Part shown: piece after piece, positions 52,280 to 60,997 of the stretch
Layout: each line of letters starts with the position of its first letter
Position numbering within the stretch: the stretch's first letter is position 1
Origin: Shewanella denitrificans OS217
Lineage (GTDB): Bacteria; Pseudomonadota; Gammaproteobacteria; Enterobacterales; Shewanellaceae
Direction: 5' to 3'
DNA length: 64,000 nucleotides
Assembly (NCBI RefSeq): GCF_000013765.1
Contig: NC_007954.1
Coordinates: 2,480,001-2,544,000 of the forward strand
Made by a program: the position numbers and the translations under genes
Notes under the pieces: generated by a model
Seen by the model: only the letters and a program-made list of their open reading frames with translations
Databases searched by the model: none
Told to the model about the DNA's origin: nothing

Positions 52280-53017
52280 ATGAAAGTTACCCTGTTGATC
52301 CCGGCCCGTTTCGGCTCTAGTCGTTTTCCGGGCAAGCCGCTTGCCCCGATTAATGGAAAGCCGATGATCCAGCACGTCTATGAGCGTGCATCCCTTGCCA
52401 AAGGGCTAGACGCTATTTATGTGGCAACCGATGATGATCGCATTAAAGATGCCGTTGAGGCATTTGGTGGCAAAGTCGTCATGACTAGCGCCGCTGCCGC
52501 CTCAGGCACGGATCGGATCAACGATGCCATAGAGCAGTTAGGCTTAAGCGACGACGATTTAGTCATTAACCTACAGGGCGACCAGCCTCTTATCGACCCG
52601 ATTTCTATCGAGCAAATTGTTAGCTTGTTTGAACGTCATCCGGGTGAATTCGAAATGGCTACCTTAGGCTTTGAAATCACAGACAAGAGTGAACTTGACG
52701 ACCCCATGCACGTTAAAATGGTGTTCGATAATGACTTTAATGCCCTATATTTCTCCCGTGCCCGCATTCCTTTTGGCCGTGACACCAATGACTATCCTGT
52801 TTACAAGCACTTAGGTGTATACGCCTATACCAAACGTTTCGTGAATGCCTTCGCCAAGTTGCCATTAGGTAAGCTTGAAGATTTGGAAAAGCTTGAGCAA
52901 CTGCGAGCCTTAGAATATGGCCATAAGATCAAAGTGGCTATCAGCGCCTTCGATTCACCGGAAGTGGATACCCCAGAAGATATCCGCAAGTGTGAGCAGC
53001 GTTTAGCCGTCGACTAA
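52280..53017 (+). CDS. kdsB: CMP-(8-amino-)Kdo cytidylyltransferase KdsB
   Basis: A 245-residue nucleotidyltransferase that activates Kdo, here probably 8-amino-Kdo, with CTP for LPS assembly. The N-terminal [16 protein letters not shown] is the CTP-binding loop; the [11 protein letters not shown] acidic motif binds magnesium. Length matches E. coli KdsB (248). It follows kdnB by 127 bases, completing the gene set from Kdo to CMP-8-amino-Kdo. No waaA-like transferase is in the window. Confidence 0.95.
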
Positions 53018-53179
53018 CCGTTCCACCAGTAATCAGTCATCAGTAAACCTGTGTCATGGAAGGAGTGGGCGTTTAACCGCCCTTTCGTGGCGATACTTCA
53101 AGCGTTACCGTGACTATTGTCTTATGCTTAACTTTTACCCTAAATGTTGCAAGTCACTGCAACCTAACGAGAGCACACC

Positions 53180-53482
53180 ATGTCATCTATCGAAGCTTGG
53201 ATCATCATCATTTTGGTTCTTGGGGTTATCGCCAGTAACATAGCAGTATTAAAGTACAGCGCAAAATTTAAGATGCCGCAATTTGGCAAGCCAGAAGACA
53301 AGCCGACAAACCAAGATAGGGCAAGTGAAAGCTTAGACACTGACGTTTCAGCCCAAGAGAAATCAACTGAAAACAGTCCAGAATCAAACATCTTAGAAAT
53401 AGATGGCTTAGATAATGCCAAAAGCCCTACCCCAGCAGAGAATACGGATAACGAAGACACCAAAAAATCGCACTTGCTTTAA
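53180..53482 (+). CDS. Small single-pass membrane protein, acidic tail
   Basis: A 100-residue protein with one N-terminal transmembrane helix (residues 5-24, WIIIILVLGVIASNIAVL) and a long acidic, Ser/Asp/Glu-rich, probably disordered cytoplasmic tail. It resembles small DUF2897-type membrane proteins in its start, but the identity is unsure. It follows kdsB on the same strand by about 160 bases with a small GGGCG/CGCCC hairpin between, so it may be independent. A start ATG after GAGAG supports it. Confidence 0.6.
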   Translation: MSSIEAWIIIILVLGVIASNIAVLKYSAKFKMPQFGKPEDKPTNQDRASESLDTDVSAQEKSTENSPESNILEIDGLDNAKSPTPAENTDNEDTKKSHLL

Positions 53483-53569
53483 TTCTATGTATTTTTTAAG
53501 GGTCTTTGCTCATATAAAACGGCCTAAATTAACGGATATCGGGAAACCTTAGTTCTAGTTAATTTTTGG

Positions 53570-53959
53570 CTATTCATACTGTTTACTGAGTGCAATATTA
53601 ACCGCGACACTGAAGAACTCACTACCTTGGTCGTCTGTATTTTCGTAGCCACTGAGAATAACCCAACTATCAAGCTCCATGATAATAACTGATTGATAAT
53701 TTAATGATCTCTTATCCTCGGTATATTCTTGTAAGTATGCTAGTACGAACGAACCAGCCTCCTTCCCTCGTGTAATCACATAAGCAAATATCAGCCCTCC
53801 CGCAGAGGCTACACCTCTCTCATTCTCCGATGTAGCGACTTTGATAAAATTCGCCGCTTCGAGAAACACAAGTGTTCTTACATCAGTAATAGAACAACCT
53901 TTACTCTTCTTTTTTGTCATCGTTCTCAAAGACAGCAAGTGTTTCGTCAATACACTCAT
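53570..53959 (-). CDS. Hypothetical protein, start uncertain
   Basis: About 129 residues from the ATG at 53959, or 144 if the TTG at 54004 is used. Not recognised. Sequence marks: a basic patch MTKKKSKGCS, a beta-rich centre VASAGGLIFAYVITRGKEAGSFVLAYL and no signal peptide or membrane segment. It lies between kdsB-side genes and the riboswitch, on the minus strand, with AT-rich DNA around. It could be a recently gained gene. Confidence 0.5.
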   Translation of the reverse strand: MSVLTKHLLSLRTMTKKKSKGCSITDVRTLVFLEAANFIKVATSENERGVASAGGLIFAYVITRGKEAGSFVLAYLQEYTEDKRSLNYQSVIIMELDSWVILSGYENTDDQGSEFFSVAVNIALSKQYE

Positions 53960-54004
53960 CAAATTTTCCGTAGGAAACTCATACTTTTGATTTATTTTTA
54001 TCAA

Positions 54005-54422
54005 TCCACCCGCATATGTAATTTATCCACCCATAGTAAACCCAATTTTAAAAAAATATTTATTCCTATTAAAACAATCAATTAGATTATTTTAATGGCT
54101 TATTTTTTATCAAGGAGAACCTATTACGATATATTGCTCATCTTTACCCCATTCCTTTTGTTAAGTTTTTGTTGCTTTTTTAATACCCATGAGTTTATGC
54201 TAACCAACCCAATGACAACGCTGTCATTGCTGTGGAAGGCAAACCAGTTTTAAAGACTGGGACGCAAAGCCTCCGATCTAAAGGTTTGCTTGTACCTATG
54301 ATAGCGGGGATCCCACAGGTTGTTTCTTCATGCACTAACGTGAGTGCACGGTATTAAGAGCGTTTTCGCCTGTTTATGCTTTGTTTGCCTCATTGATGCA
54401 TCTAACTCAATAGGGATTTCAT
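54005..54422. other. Chitinase leader region
   Basis: About 420 bases. The first 200 are AT-rich promoter-like DNA; the c-di-GMP riboswitch follows at about 54225-54325. After it a TGCACT/AGTGCA hairpin (54331-54348) could be part of the expression platform. AGGG before 54423 is the ribosome-binding site. Confidence 0.6.
54225..54325 (+). ncRNA. c-di-GMP-I (GEMM) riboswitch upstream of chitinase
   Basis: The signature GGCAAACC, a GNRA-like-capped P1b stem CAGTTTTAAAGACTG, then GGGACGCAAAGCCTCCG, CTAAA, CCTATGATAGCGGGG matches the conserved GEMM-I core, including the GACGCAAAGCC and the tetraloop-receptor region. The GEMM core sits about 100 bases before the chitinase ATG. It couples chitin degradation to the second messenger. 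Confidence 0.93.
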
Positions 54423-57032
54423 ATGTTCAAGACTCAAATATCATCATCAGCTTGGCTGGTGGCATCTGTGCTAGCATCGACCATAAGTAGCGCTGCATTC
54501 GCAGCGGCGCCCGGTAAACCTAGCTTAGCTTGGGGTGAGACTCAGTTCGCCATTATCGACGTCAATCAATCAGCTACGGCTTATAATCAACTCGTAACAG
54601 TAAAAGATGCCGCCGCAGTCTCCGTCAGCTGGAGCCTCTGGAGTGGTAACGTGGGTGAACGCGCCCAAGTGTTACTCAATGGCAATCAAGTGTGGGAAGG
54701 CGCATCAAGTGCTTCTGGCACGGCGAACTTTAACGTTAACGAGGGGGGCCGTTATCAGATGCAAGTGCAGCTGTGTAACAGTGAAGGCTGTACAGCCAGC
54801 GATCCCAAAACGATTATTGTCGCCGATACCGATGGCAGCCACCTATTGCCACTCAATGCACCATTATTAGAGAATAACCGCCCCTATACCAACCATTCTG
54901 GCAAAGTGGTCGGCAGTTACTTTGTGGAATGGGGCGTCTATGGCCGCACATTTCCAGTGGATAAGATGCCAGCTCAAAACTTAACCCATGTGCTCTATGG
55001 TTTTACCCCCATATGTGGTGGTGATGGCATTAATGACAGCCTAAAAGAAATTGAAGGCAGTTTTCAAGCATTGCAACGGGCCTGTAGCGGCCGTGCGGAT
55101 TTTAAAGTCGCCATTCACGATCCTTGGGCGGCAATTCAAAAACCTCAGTCGGGTGTGAGTGGCCATGCAGACCCCTATAAGGGCAACTTCGGTCAATTGA
55201 TGGCACTCAAGCAGGCGCACCCAAATTTAAAAATATTACCTTCGGTCGGTGGCTGGACCCTGTCCGATCCTTTCTTCTTCTTAGGCGATAAAACCAAACG
55301 CGACACTTTCGTGGCTTCGGTGAAGGAATTTCTACAAACCTGGAAATTCTTCGATGGCGTTGACATAGACTGGGAATTCCCCGGTGGTAGTGGCGCCAAC
55401 CCTAACTTAGGTAATGCTAACGACGGTGAAACCTATGTCACTCTGATGCGTGAACTGCGCGCCATGCTCGATGAACTGAGCGCCGAAACCGGCCGTACCT
55501 ATGAGCTAACCTCAGCCATCAGCGCCGGTGGCGATAAAATCCAGAAAGTCGATTATCAGGCGGCGCAGCAGTATATGGATTACATCTTCTTGATGAGCTA
55601 CGACTTCAATGGCGGCTGGACTAACACTGAACTTGGACACCAAACCAACCTCTATGAGGCAAGTTGGGATCCCAATACCCGTTACACCACAGATAAAGGG
55701 GTAAAAGCCCTGTTAGGCCAAGGCGTTACCCCAGGTAAGATAGTGGTTGGCGCCGCCATGTACGGCCGTGGCTGGACTGGGGTAAATGGCTACACCAGCA
55801 ATAACCCCTTCACGGGCACGGCGACAGGAAAAGTGAAAGGCACCTGGGAGGATGGCGTCGTGGATTATCGCCAAATCGTTAATAGCTACATGGGCAGCGG
55901 CTGGGCCTACAGCTATGATGAGGTTGCCGAAGCTGCATCGGTATTTAAGGCATCAACCGGCGACTTAATTACCTTTGACGACTCGCGCTCAGTCAAAGCC
56001 AAGGGCCAATATGTGCTCGCCAATCAACTCGGTGGACTCTTTGCATGGGAAATAGATGCCGATAACGGTGACATACTCAATGCCATGCACGAAGGGTTAG
56101 GTAATGGTGAAGGCACGACGCCACCTGTAAATAAAGCACCCATAGCCAATGCGGGCGCGGATGTGAATGTTACAGGCCCAGCGGATGTGATGCTTAATGG
56201 TAGCGCATCAAGGGACCCTGAAAATGCCATTCTCAGTTACCTTTGGACTCAAGTATCAGGGCCAGCAGTCACAATCATAAACCCTAATATGGCAAAGGCA
56301 TCGATTCAATTAGCCTCAACACAGGCCAGTATCACTTATGGTTTTAGCCTTAAGGTGACAGATCCACAAGGCCTATCGGCAACAGATACTGTGCTTGTCA
56401 CCAACCGGGCCGCGACACCTAACCAAGCCCCAGTGGTGAGTGTCACCGCCAGCGCGACGGTCGAAGCGGGAAAAGTGCTCAGCATAGTCGCAAGCGCCTC
56501 AGATCCTGACGGTGATCCCCTCACCTACGCTTGGACTGTCCCTGCTGGTATTTCGGCAACGGGGCAAAATAGCACCACTTTAGTGGTAACTGGGCCCAAT
56601 GTCACAGCAGCCACCAGCTACGACTTGAGTTTATTGGTTTCCGATGGCGCTTTAGATGCGAGCGCAGCCACTAAGCTAACAGTGACGCCTAAACCGACGG
56701 GAGGCTGTGATATAACAGATCCGAATGCGGGCAATTATCCTGCTTGGCAAGCCAGCACAGTTTATAACGCAGGCAATACCGTTAGTCACAGCGCACTCGT
56801 GTGGAAAGCTAAATATTGGACTCAAGGCAATCCCCCCTCTCGCACCGCAGATCAATGGCAGTTGCTCAGCCAAGTACAGTTAGGTTGGGATGCAGGCGTT
56901 GCCTATAACGGTGGTCAAACCACCACCCATAACGGTCGTGAGTGGAAGGCGAGTTATTGGACCAAAGGTGATGTACCTGGCGTTGCTGCTGTGTGGGTGG
57001 ATATCGGTGAAGCTCGCTGTCAGTCACGTTAA
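54423..57032 (+). CDS. chiA: Secreted multidomain GH18 chitinase
   Basis: An 869-residue secreted endochitinase. Order: signal peptide (1-27, ending AFA), ChiN-type beta domain (about 30-140), GH18 catalytic barrel (about 155-555), two PKD-like domains (about 575-665 and 670-755) and two C-terminal CBM5/12 chitin-binding modules (about 770-815 and 820-865, each with W-x-A-K/S-Y-W-T). The catalytic DxxDxDxE is Asp311-Asp314-Asp316-Glu318 (FDGVDIDWEF), with Glu318 as acid. Upstream is a c-di-GMP-I riboswitch. It converges with ushA across a shared terminator. Confidence 0.95.
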   Translation: MFKTQISSSAWLVASVLASTISSAAFAAAPGKPSLAWGETQFAIIDVNQSATAYNQLVTVKDAAAVSVSWSLWSGNVGERAQVLLNGNQVWEGASSASGTANFNVNEGGRYQMQVQLCNSEGCTASDPKTIIVADTDGSHLLPLNAPLLENNRPYTNHSGKVVGSYFVEWGVYGRTFPVDKMPAQNLTHVLYGFTPICGGDGINDSLKEIEGSFQALQRACSGRADFKVAIHDPWAAIQKPQSGVSGHADPYKGNFGQLMALKQAHPNLKILPSVGGWTLSDPFFFLGDKTKRDTFVASVKEFLQTWKFFDGVDIDWEFPGGSGANPNLGNANDGETYVTLMRELRAMLDELSAETGRTYELTSAISAGGDKIQKVDYQAAQQYMDYIFLMSYDFNGGWTNTELGHQTNLYEASWDPNTRYTTDKGVKALLGQGVTPGKIVVGAAMYGRGWTGVNGYTSNNPFTGTATGKVKGTWEDGVVDYRQIVNSYMGSGWAYSYDEVAEAASVFKASTGDLITFDDSRSVKAKGQYVLANQLGGLFAWEIDADNGDILNAMHEGLGNGEGTTPPVNKAPIANAGADVNVTGPADVMLNGSASRDPENAILSYLWTQVSGPAVTIINPNMAKASIQLASTQASITYGFSLKVTDPQGLSATDTVLVTNRAATPNQAPVVSVTASATVEAGKVLSIVASASDPDGDPLTYAWTVPAGISATGQNSTTLVVTGPNVTAATSYDLSLLVSDGALDASAATKLTVTPKPTGGCDITDPNAGNYPAWQASTVYNAGNTVSHSALVWKAKYWTQGNPPSRTADQWQLLSQVQLGWDAGVAYNGGQTTTHNGREWKASYWTKGDVPGVAAVWVDIGEARCQSR

Positions 57033-57114
57033 ATGAATAAAGCTAACCCTTCATTGGGGTTAGTGCTTAAGGCATGATTTAAATTGCCGTAAGTGGCATT
57101 AATTTACTACTAAA

Positions 57115-57139
57115 AAAAGGCAGCCTAGGCTGCCTTTTA
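57115..57139. terminator. Bidirectional terminator between chiA and ushA
   Basis: AAAAGGCAGCC and GGCTGCCTTTT pair across TA, with A/T runs on both sides. Confidence 0.88.
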
Positions 57140-57176
57140 TCTTATAAAATAATGATTAAATCATTCAATCGATAGA

Positions 57177-58892
57177 CTATAGTGAACAACCTAAAGTGCT
57201 AGTAGAGTTGGTATAAACTATGTCACCCATAGGCGCATAATCACCCGCTACTATGCTTCCTTTATCTTTTAAGAAAGTATAAAGCACTTCAGCATCAACA
57301 TAGCCAGTTTGGACTGGACTAAGTTTTGGATATCCGTCTCCGCCCGCAGCGTTAAAGCTTGGCACTGTGAAGGTGTATGAATCAGTGGCACTATAAGTCT
57401 TGCCATTGATTTCACTGATAGCCACTGTGCTTGCAGCACAATCGACTGTCATTTTAACACCTGTGATTTGAGCATAGGCACCAGAACCACGTTGGAAGGT
57501 CGCGACAGTATTCAAATAACTGGTGATTTCAGCACCAGTCATAGTGCTTAGGGTCACCATGTTGCCAAAAGGCTGCACGGTTAATACGTCACGGTACGAA
57601 ATGTTGCCAGCAGCGATAGAAGCACGCACACCACCAGAGTTCATTACACCTATATCAGCTTTCACTTTAGTACGCTGTGCATCTGCAAGAAGGCGACCTA
57701 AGTTAGTTTGCATGTTACGTACATTCCCACGCGCACCATCCAGTAATGCATCAGTGGTTGCAATCACTTCGCCTAATTTAGCACTACCTTGATCTTGGTA
57801 GTACTTAAGCAACTCTCTTAGTGCTGCATCCTCTTCAATCTTATCAGCGATGAGTACTTTGCTCTTTTTACCCGCATCATCAGTAACTTCTTTCACTAAA
57901 TTAACAGGGATTAACTTATAACTCTTTAAGTGCATTTGGCCATTGAAGTATTCAAAGTCGGCGCGGCCAACATACTTACCCCATTCGTGTGCTTGCATAA
58001 TGTAAGTGCCATTTTGCATATCAGGGGTACATTCACCACCTGGTTCAAATGTTTCACTGTAATTATTGGTACCAGGTTCCATACACACTGGGTTCTGCGA
58101 GTGACCACCGATAACGGCTTGTAGATCACCTTGAGTCAATGCACGCGCCATGGCCACATCGCCAGGAGCGTTGCTGCCATTTTTGCCATCAGCATAGTGA
58201 CCCATATGTGTCGTCGCGAAAATCAAGTCAGCAGTTTTGGCTTCTTTAATTTCTTTGATCACTTTAGCGATTTCAACTTTTGGATCGGTAAAGGTGAGAT
58301 CACTGATAAATTCTGGGTTACCTATCTTAGCCGTATCTTCAGTAGTTAGACCGATAACAGCAATTTTAACGCCATTAACATCAAATACTTTATAAGCATC
58401 AAAATAACGAGTGCCATCTTTCTTATAGATGTTAGCAGCAAGCATTGGGAAGTTAGCGATTGAACGCTGTGAATCTAACACTGCTAATGGGTTGTCAAAT
58501 TCGTGGTTACCCACAGCCATAGCATCGTAACCAATTTCATTCATACCAATGAAATCTGGCACTGCATCTTGTAAATCTGATTCAGGAACACCCGTGTTGA
58601 TGTCACCACCAGATAACAATAAGGTTTCGCCGCCCGCTTTTGACACTTCAGCGCGAATTGAATCGATAAGCGTCTTACGTGCCGCCATACCGTATTCGCC
58701 ATCTTTGTTTGCCCAAAAACGGCCGTGGTTATCGTTAGTATGCAGTACAGTGAATGTCTTACATGCATTACCCGCTTCCGCACAAGTCGTTGGTGTCGGA
58801 GCCACTGGTGCTTTCTCATCTTCAGTGCCGCAACCTGTAAGTGCTGCAAGTACTGCAGTAGCAACTAGACCTTTAAGTAAAGTGTGTTTCAT
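57177..58892 (-). CDS. ushA: 5'-nucleotidase/UDP-sugar hydrolase lipoprotein UshA
   Basis: A 571-residue metallophosphoesterase of the UshA/NadN family that hydrolyses extracellular nucleotides. Lipobox LTGC (Cys21) anchors it to a membrane. Metal motifs: HTNDNHGRF near 51, SGGDINTG near 94, GNHEFD near 127, THMGHYAD and GGHSQNPV. The C-terminal substrate-specificity domain has NSGGVRASI and FNAAGGDGYP. E. coli UshA is soluble, so the lipid anchor is a difference. Ribosome-binding AGGGG is 11 bases upstream. It supplies phosphate and nucleosides. Confidence 0.92.
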   Translation of the reverse strand: MKHTLLKGLVATAVLAALTGCGTEDEKAPVAPTPTTCAEAGNACKTFTVLHTNDNHGRFWANKDGEYGMAARKTLIDSIRAEVSKAGGETLLLSGGDINTGVPESDLQDAVPDFIGMNEIGYDAMAVGNHEFDNPLAVLDSQRSIANFPMLAANIYKKDGTRYFDAYKVFDVNGVKIAVIGLTTEDTAKIGNPEFISDLTFTDPKVEIAKVIKEIKEAKTADLIFATTHMGHYADGKNGSNAPGDVAMARALTQGDLQAVIGGHSQNPVCMEPGTNNYSETFEPGGECTPDMQNGTYIMQAHEWGKYVGRADFEYFNGQMHLKSYKLIPVNLVKEVTDDAGKKSKVLIADKIEEDAALRELLKYYQDQGSAKLGEVIATTDALLDGARGNVRNMQTNLGRLLADAQRTKVKADIGVMNSGGVRASIAAGNISYRDVLTVQPFGNMVTLSTMTGAEITSYLNTVATFQRGSGAYAQITGVKMTVDCAASTVAISEINGKTYSATDSYTFTVPSFNAAGGDGYPKLSPVQTGYVDAEVLYTFLKDKGSIVAGDYAPMGDIVYTNSTSTLGCSL

Positions 58893-59269
58893 TATTAATC
58901 AACCCCTTTGTTTTAATTTTAGGTACACCTAGGCTTTAATTTGTTGCCCTTTAGGTGTGAAATGGCGAACCATTTTTCCATCGCCACGGATAATAGCAAA
59001 ATTTGCCTGAGGATTGTGTCAAAAAGATGAATAAATGTGAGCCAAATGTGTATTTAAAGTACAGTTGCAAAGCTCAGCTGTTCTCATTACAAAACAATGC
59101 AGCCACGCCTAAATGTGGGCTAACAAATACTTTTTTATTAACATGCTATTAGCTAGGCTTGACGTGAGTATAATCACCCTAGATTACTATAATAAAAATT
59201 CTCTCTTAAATAATAAAAAACTCGGCATCGGCCGAGTTTTAATCCCTAAAATGAACCTTCAAGAAGCCA
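58893..59269. other. Intergenic region between ushA and esterase
   Basis: About 375 bases. Holds the ushA promoter side and the esterase terminator (59217-59240). A 75-codon plus frame overlapping the esterase end is not supported. Confidence 0.5.
59217..59240 (-). terminator. Terminator after esterase gene
   Basis: CTCGGC and GCCGAG pair across ATCG with flanking A/T runs; on the minus strand GAGTTTTTTATT follows. Confidence 0.85.
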
Positions 59270-59974
59270 TTAGCCAAGTCTCGCCTGCAACCACTGGCCA
59301 ATTTCAGTTAATTGATTCGGTAATACACTATGGGGCATAGAGTAAGTCTTCCATTGGGTTTGATAACCGGCATTAAGCAATGCATCATGAGCCATCTTGC
59401 CTGCAAATAAAGGCACGACATCATCTTGCTCGCCGTGATGCTGTAAAATTGGTGTGACTTTATTGGCTTCACTGAGAGCATCTGGTAACTTGTCACCGCC
59501 AGGTAAGTAGCAAGAAAGCGCCATAATACCTGCCAGTTTTTGCTCAAACCTAAGTCCGCTAAATAAACTCATTACCCCGCCTTGGCTAAAACCTGCCAAC
59601 ACGATTTTTTCGGCCGCTATGCCTTGGTCTATTTGTTCTTGGATAAGAGATTTAATGGCGATATCTGATGCTAACACGCCGGCTAAGTCTGCTCTATCGT
59701 GTAAATCCATGGATTTTATGTCATACCAGGCGCGCATCTGATAACCACCATTAATGGTCACTGCTTGCTCTGGCGCATGGGGGAAGACAAAGCGAATACG
59801 GTGATCAGCGGGTAAACCTAATACGGGCACCACAGGCGCAAAGCCCGCACCAGAATCACCTAAGCCATGAAGCCAAATAACACAAGCATTTGCCGGTAAG
59901 CTAGGTTCTACCGTGATACGCTCAAGTTTGCTTGAAAATTGATTCGCTTTATCTGTATTTATAGAAGGTTGCAT
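59270..59974 (-). CDS. Carboxylesterase/acyl-protein thioesterase-like hydrolase
   Basis: A 234-residue cytoplasmic alpha/beta hydrolase of the carboxylesterase/phospholipase family (APT1-like). The oxyanion loop is WLHGLGDSG near residue 36, the nucleophile Ser is in LAGFSQGGVMS near 128, the acid Asp in HGEQDDVVP near 180 and the His in YSMPHSV near 215. All triad residues are present, unlike the hydrolase-like protein at 1.5 kb. GGAA before the ATG supports the start. Natural substrate unknown. Confidence 0.9.
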   Translation of the reverse strand: MQPSINTDKANQFSSKLERITVEPSLPANACVIWLHGLGDSGAGFAPVVPVLGLPADHRIRFVFPHAPEQAVTINGGYQMRAWYDIKSMDLHDRADLAGVLASDIAIKSLIQEQIDQGIAAEKIVLAGFSQGGVMSLFSGLRFEQKLAGIMALSCYLPGGDKLPDALSEANKVTPILQHHGEQDDVVPLFAGKMAHDALLNAGYQTQWKTYSMPHSVLPNQLTEIGQWLQARLG

Positions 59975-60036
59975 AGGGATGACATTCCTTTAAACATTAT
60001 TGCTGCTATCTTAACAAATATGAAGTACAGATTAGG

Positions 60037-60270
60037 TTAAATATATTCTGCACTCAATCCTGTGAGTTCGAGTAACTCAGCAAATTGCTCCTCTGAGTCT
60101 AACTTGATGCTCCATTTGACCACCCCAGCATCGGCCACTAACAATAAGTTTGGCCGTAAAAATCTCACTTCATCCAGCATGGCTTGCAGTACGATAGCAT
60201 TGTGTTTAAGGCGGCATTGGATTTCATAGGGGCTAACAACAAACTGTCCCTGAGAAAAGGCTACTGACAT
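60037..60270 (-). CDS. Small hypothetical protein
   Basis: About 77 residues, not recognised. It has no membrane segment or signal. The sequence SPYEIQCRLKHNAIVLQAMLDEVRFL looks helical, and SAEYI closes it. Starts: a GTG at 60282 or, more likely, the ATG at 60270; neither has a strong ribosome-binding site. It lies on the same strand between the FKBP gene (upstream, separated by a terminator) and the esterase. Confidence 0.55.
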   Translation of the reverse strand: MSVAFSQGQFVVSPYEIQCRLKHNAIVLQAMLDEVRFLRPNLLLVADAGVVKWSIKLDSEEQFAELLELTGLSAEYI

Positions 60271-60363
60271 AGGAATAATCACTTTTAAAATGGATGAATG
60301 ACCGCTTAACGGTTGAACGAATGTTGTTTACTCATCGCTTACTCTGCGCAGAGCTTGAATAAA

Positions 60364-60394
60364 AAATCCCAAAGGAATATCGCCTTTGGGATTT
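60364..60394 (-). terminator. Terminator after FKBP-like gene
   Basis: AAATCCCAAAGG and CCTTTGGGATTT pair across a seven-base loop, with a T-run on the minus strand. Confidence 0.88.
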
Positions 60395-60422
60395 AGACAT
60401 CAGTGTAGATAAACACCATTAA

Positions 60423-60905
60423 TTAATGGTGGTGACCACCGACGCCATGAGCGTGTCCATGGGCAATTTCTTCATCTGTGGCATCGCGGCTAGCAACCAC
60501 TTCTAAATCGAAGGTTAATTCACGGCCAGCAAGTGGGTGGTTAACATCCACTGTCGCCATGAACTTGCCAACTTTAATAATGGTCACTTGGCGTTGGCCT
60601 TCATCAGTTTGCACAACCGCCGCCATGCCCGCTTTCCACACTTTAGCACCGGCCAAATGCTTTACTGATACGCGTTGCTCCGCGCCTTCGATACGCTCGC
60701 CATAAGTCTCAGAGGCAGGCAGAGTCACAGTGAACTTTTCACCAACATTTTTACCCGTGATCGCATTCTCAACACCCGGCATCATATTGCCGTGGCCATG
60801 AAGATAAGCAATAGGATCGCGACCTTCATTTGACTCTAACACTTCGCCTTTTTCATCGCGCAAAGTGTAATTAAATTGCACCACCATATCGTCTTTAATG
60901 CTCAT
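60423..60905 (-). CDS. FKBP-type peptidyl-prolyl isomerase, SlyD-like
   Basis: A 160-residue cis-trans prolyl isomerase/chaperone. The FKBP half opens with VVQFNYTLRDEKGEVLESN and GNMMPGVENAITG; the inserted IF chaperone loop lies between (about 70-125), and NHPLAGRELTFDLEVV closes the FKBP fold. The tail HGHAHGVGGHHH is His-rich, a short form of the SlyD metal-binding tail. At 160 residues it is shorter than E. coli SlyD (196). AGGA before the ATG supports the start. Confidence 0.9.
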   Translation of the reverse strand: MSIKDDMVVQFNYTLRDEKGEVLESNEGRDPIAYLHGHGNMMPGVENAITGKNVGEKFTVTLPASETYGERIEGAEQRVSVKHLAGAKVWKAGMAAVVQTDEGQRQVTIIKVGKFMATVDVNHPLAGRELTFDLEVVASRDATDEEIAHGHAHGVGGHHH

Positions 60906-60997
60906 GGTATTTTCCTTCGATTACGTTATCATTTTAAAAAATTGGCCGCAGCTTAACAAATGCTTCATAGGCCTGCTAGATTTTTCCCATAAAAGGG

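Noticed and set aside
53067..53082. Terminator after kdsB
   Set aside because: GGGCG/CGCCC stem is only five bases with TTTCG following; too weak to call.
59113..59340. 75-codon plus-strand frame overlapping the esterase 3' end
   Set aside because: It runs over the esterase terminator and the coding end of a clear gene.
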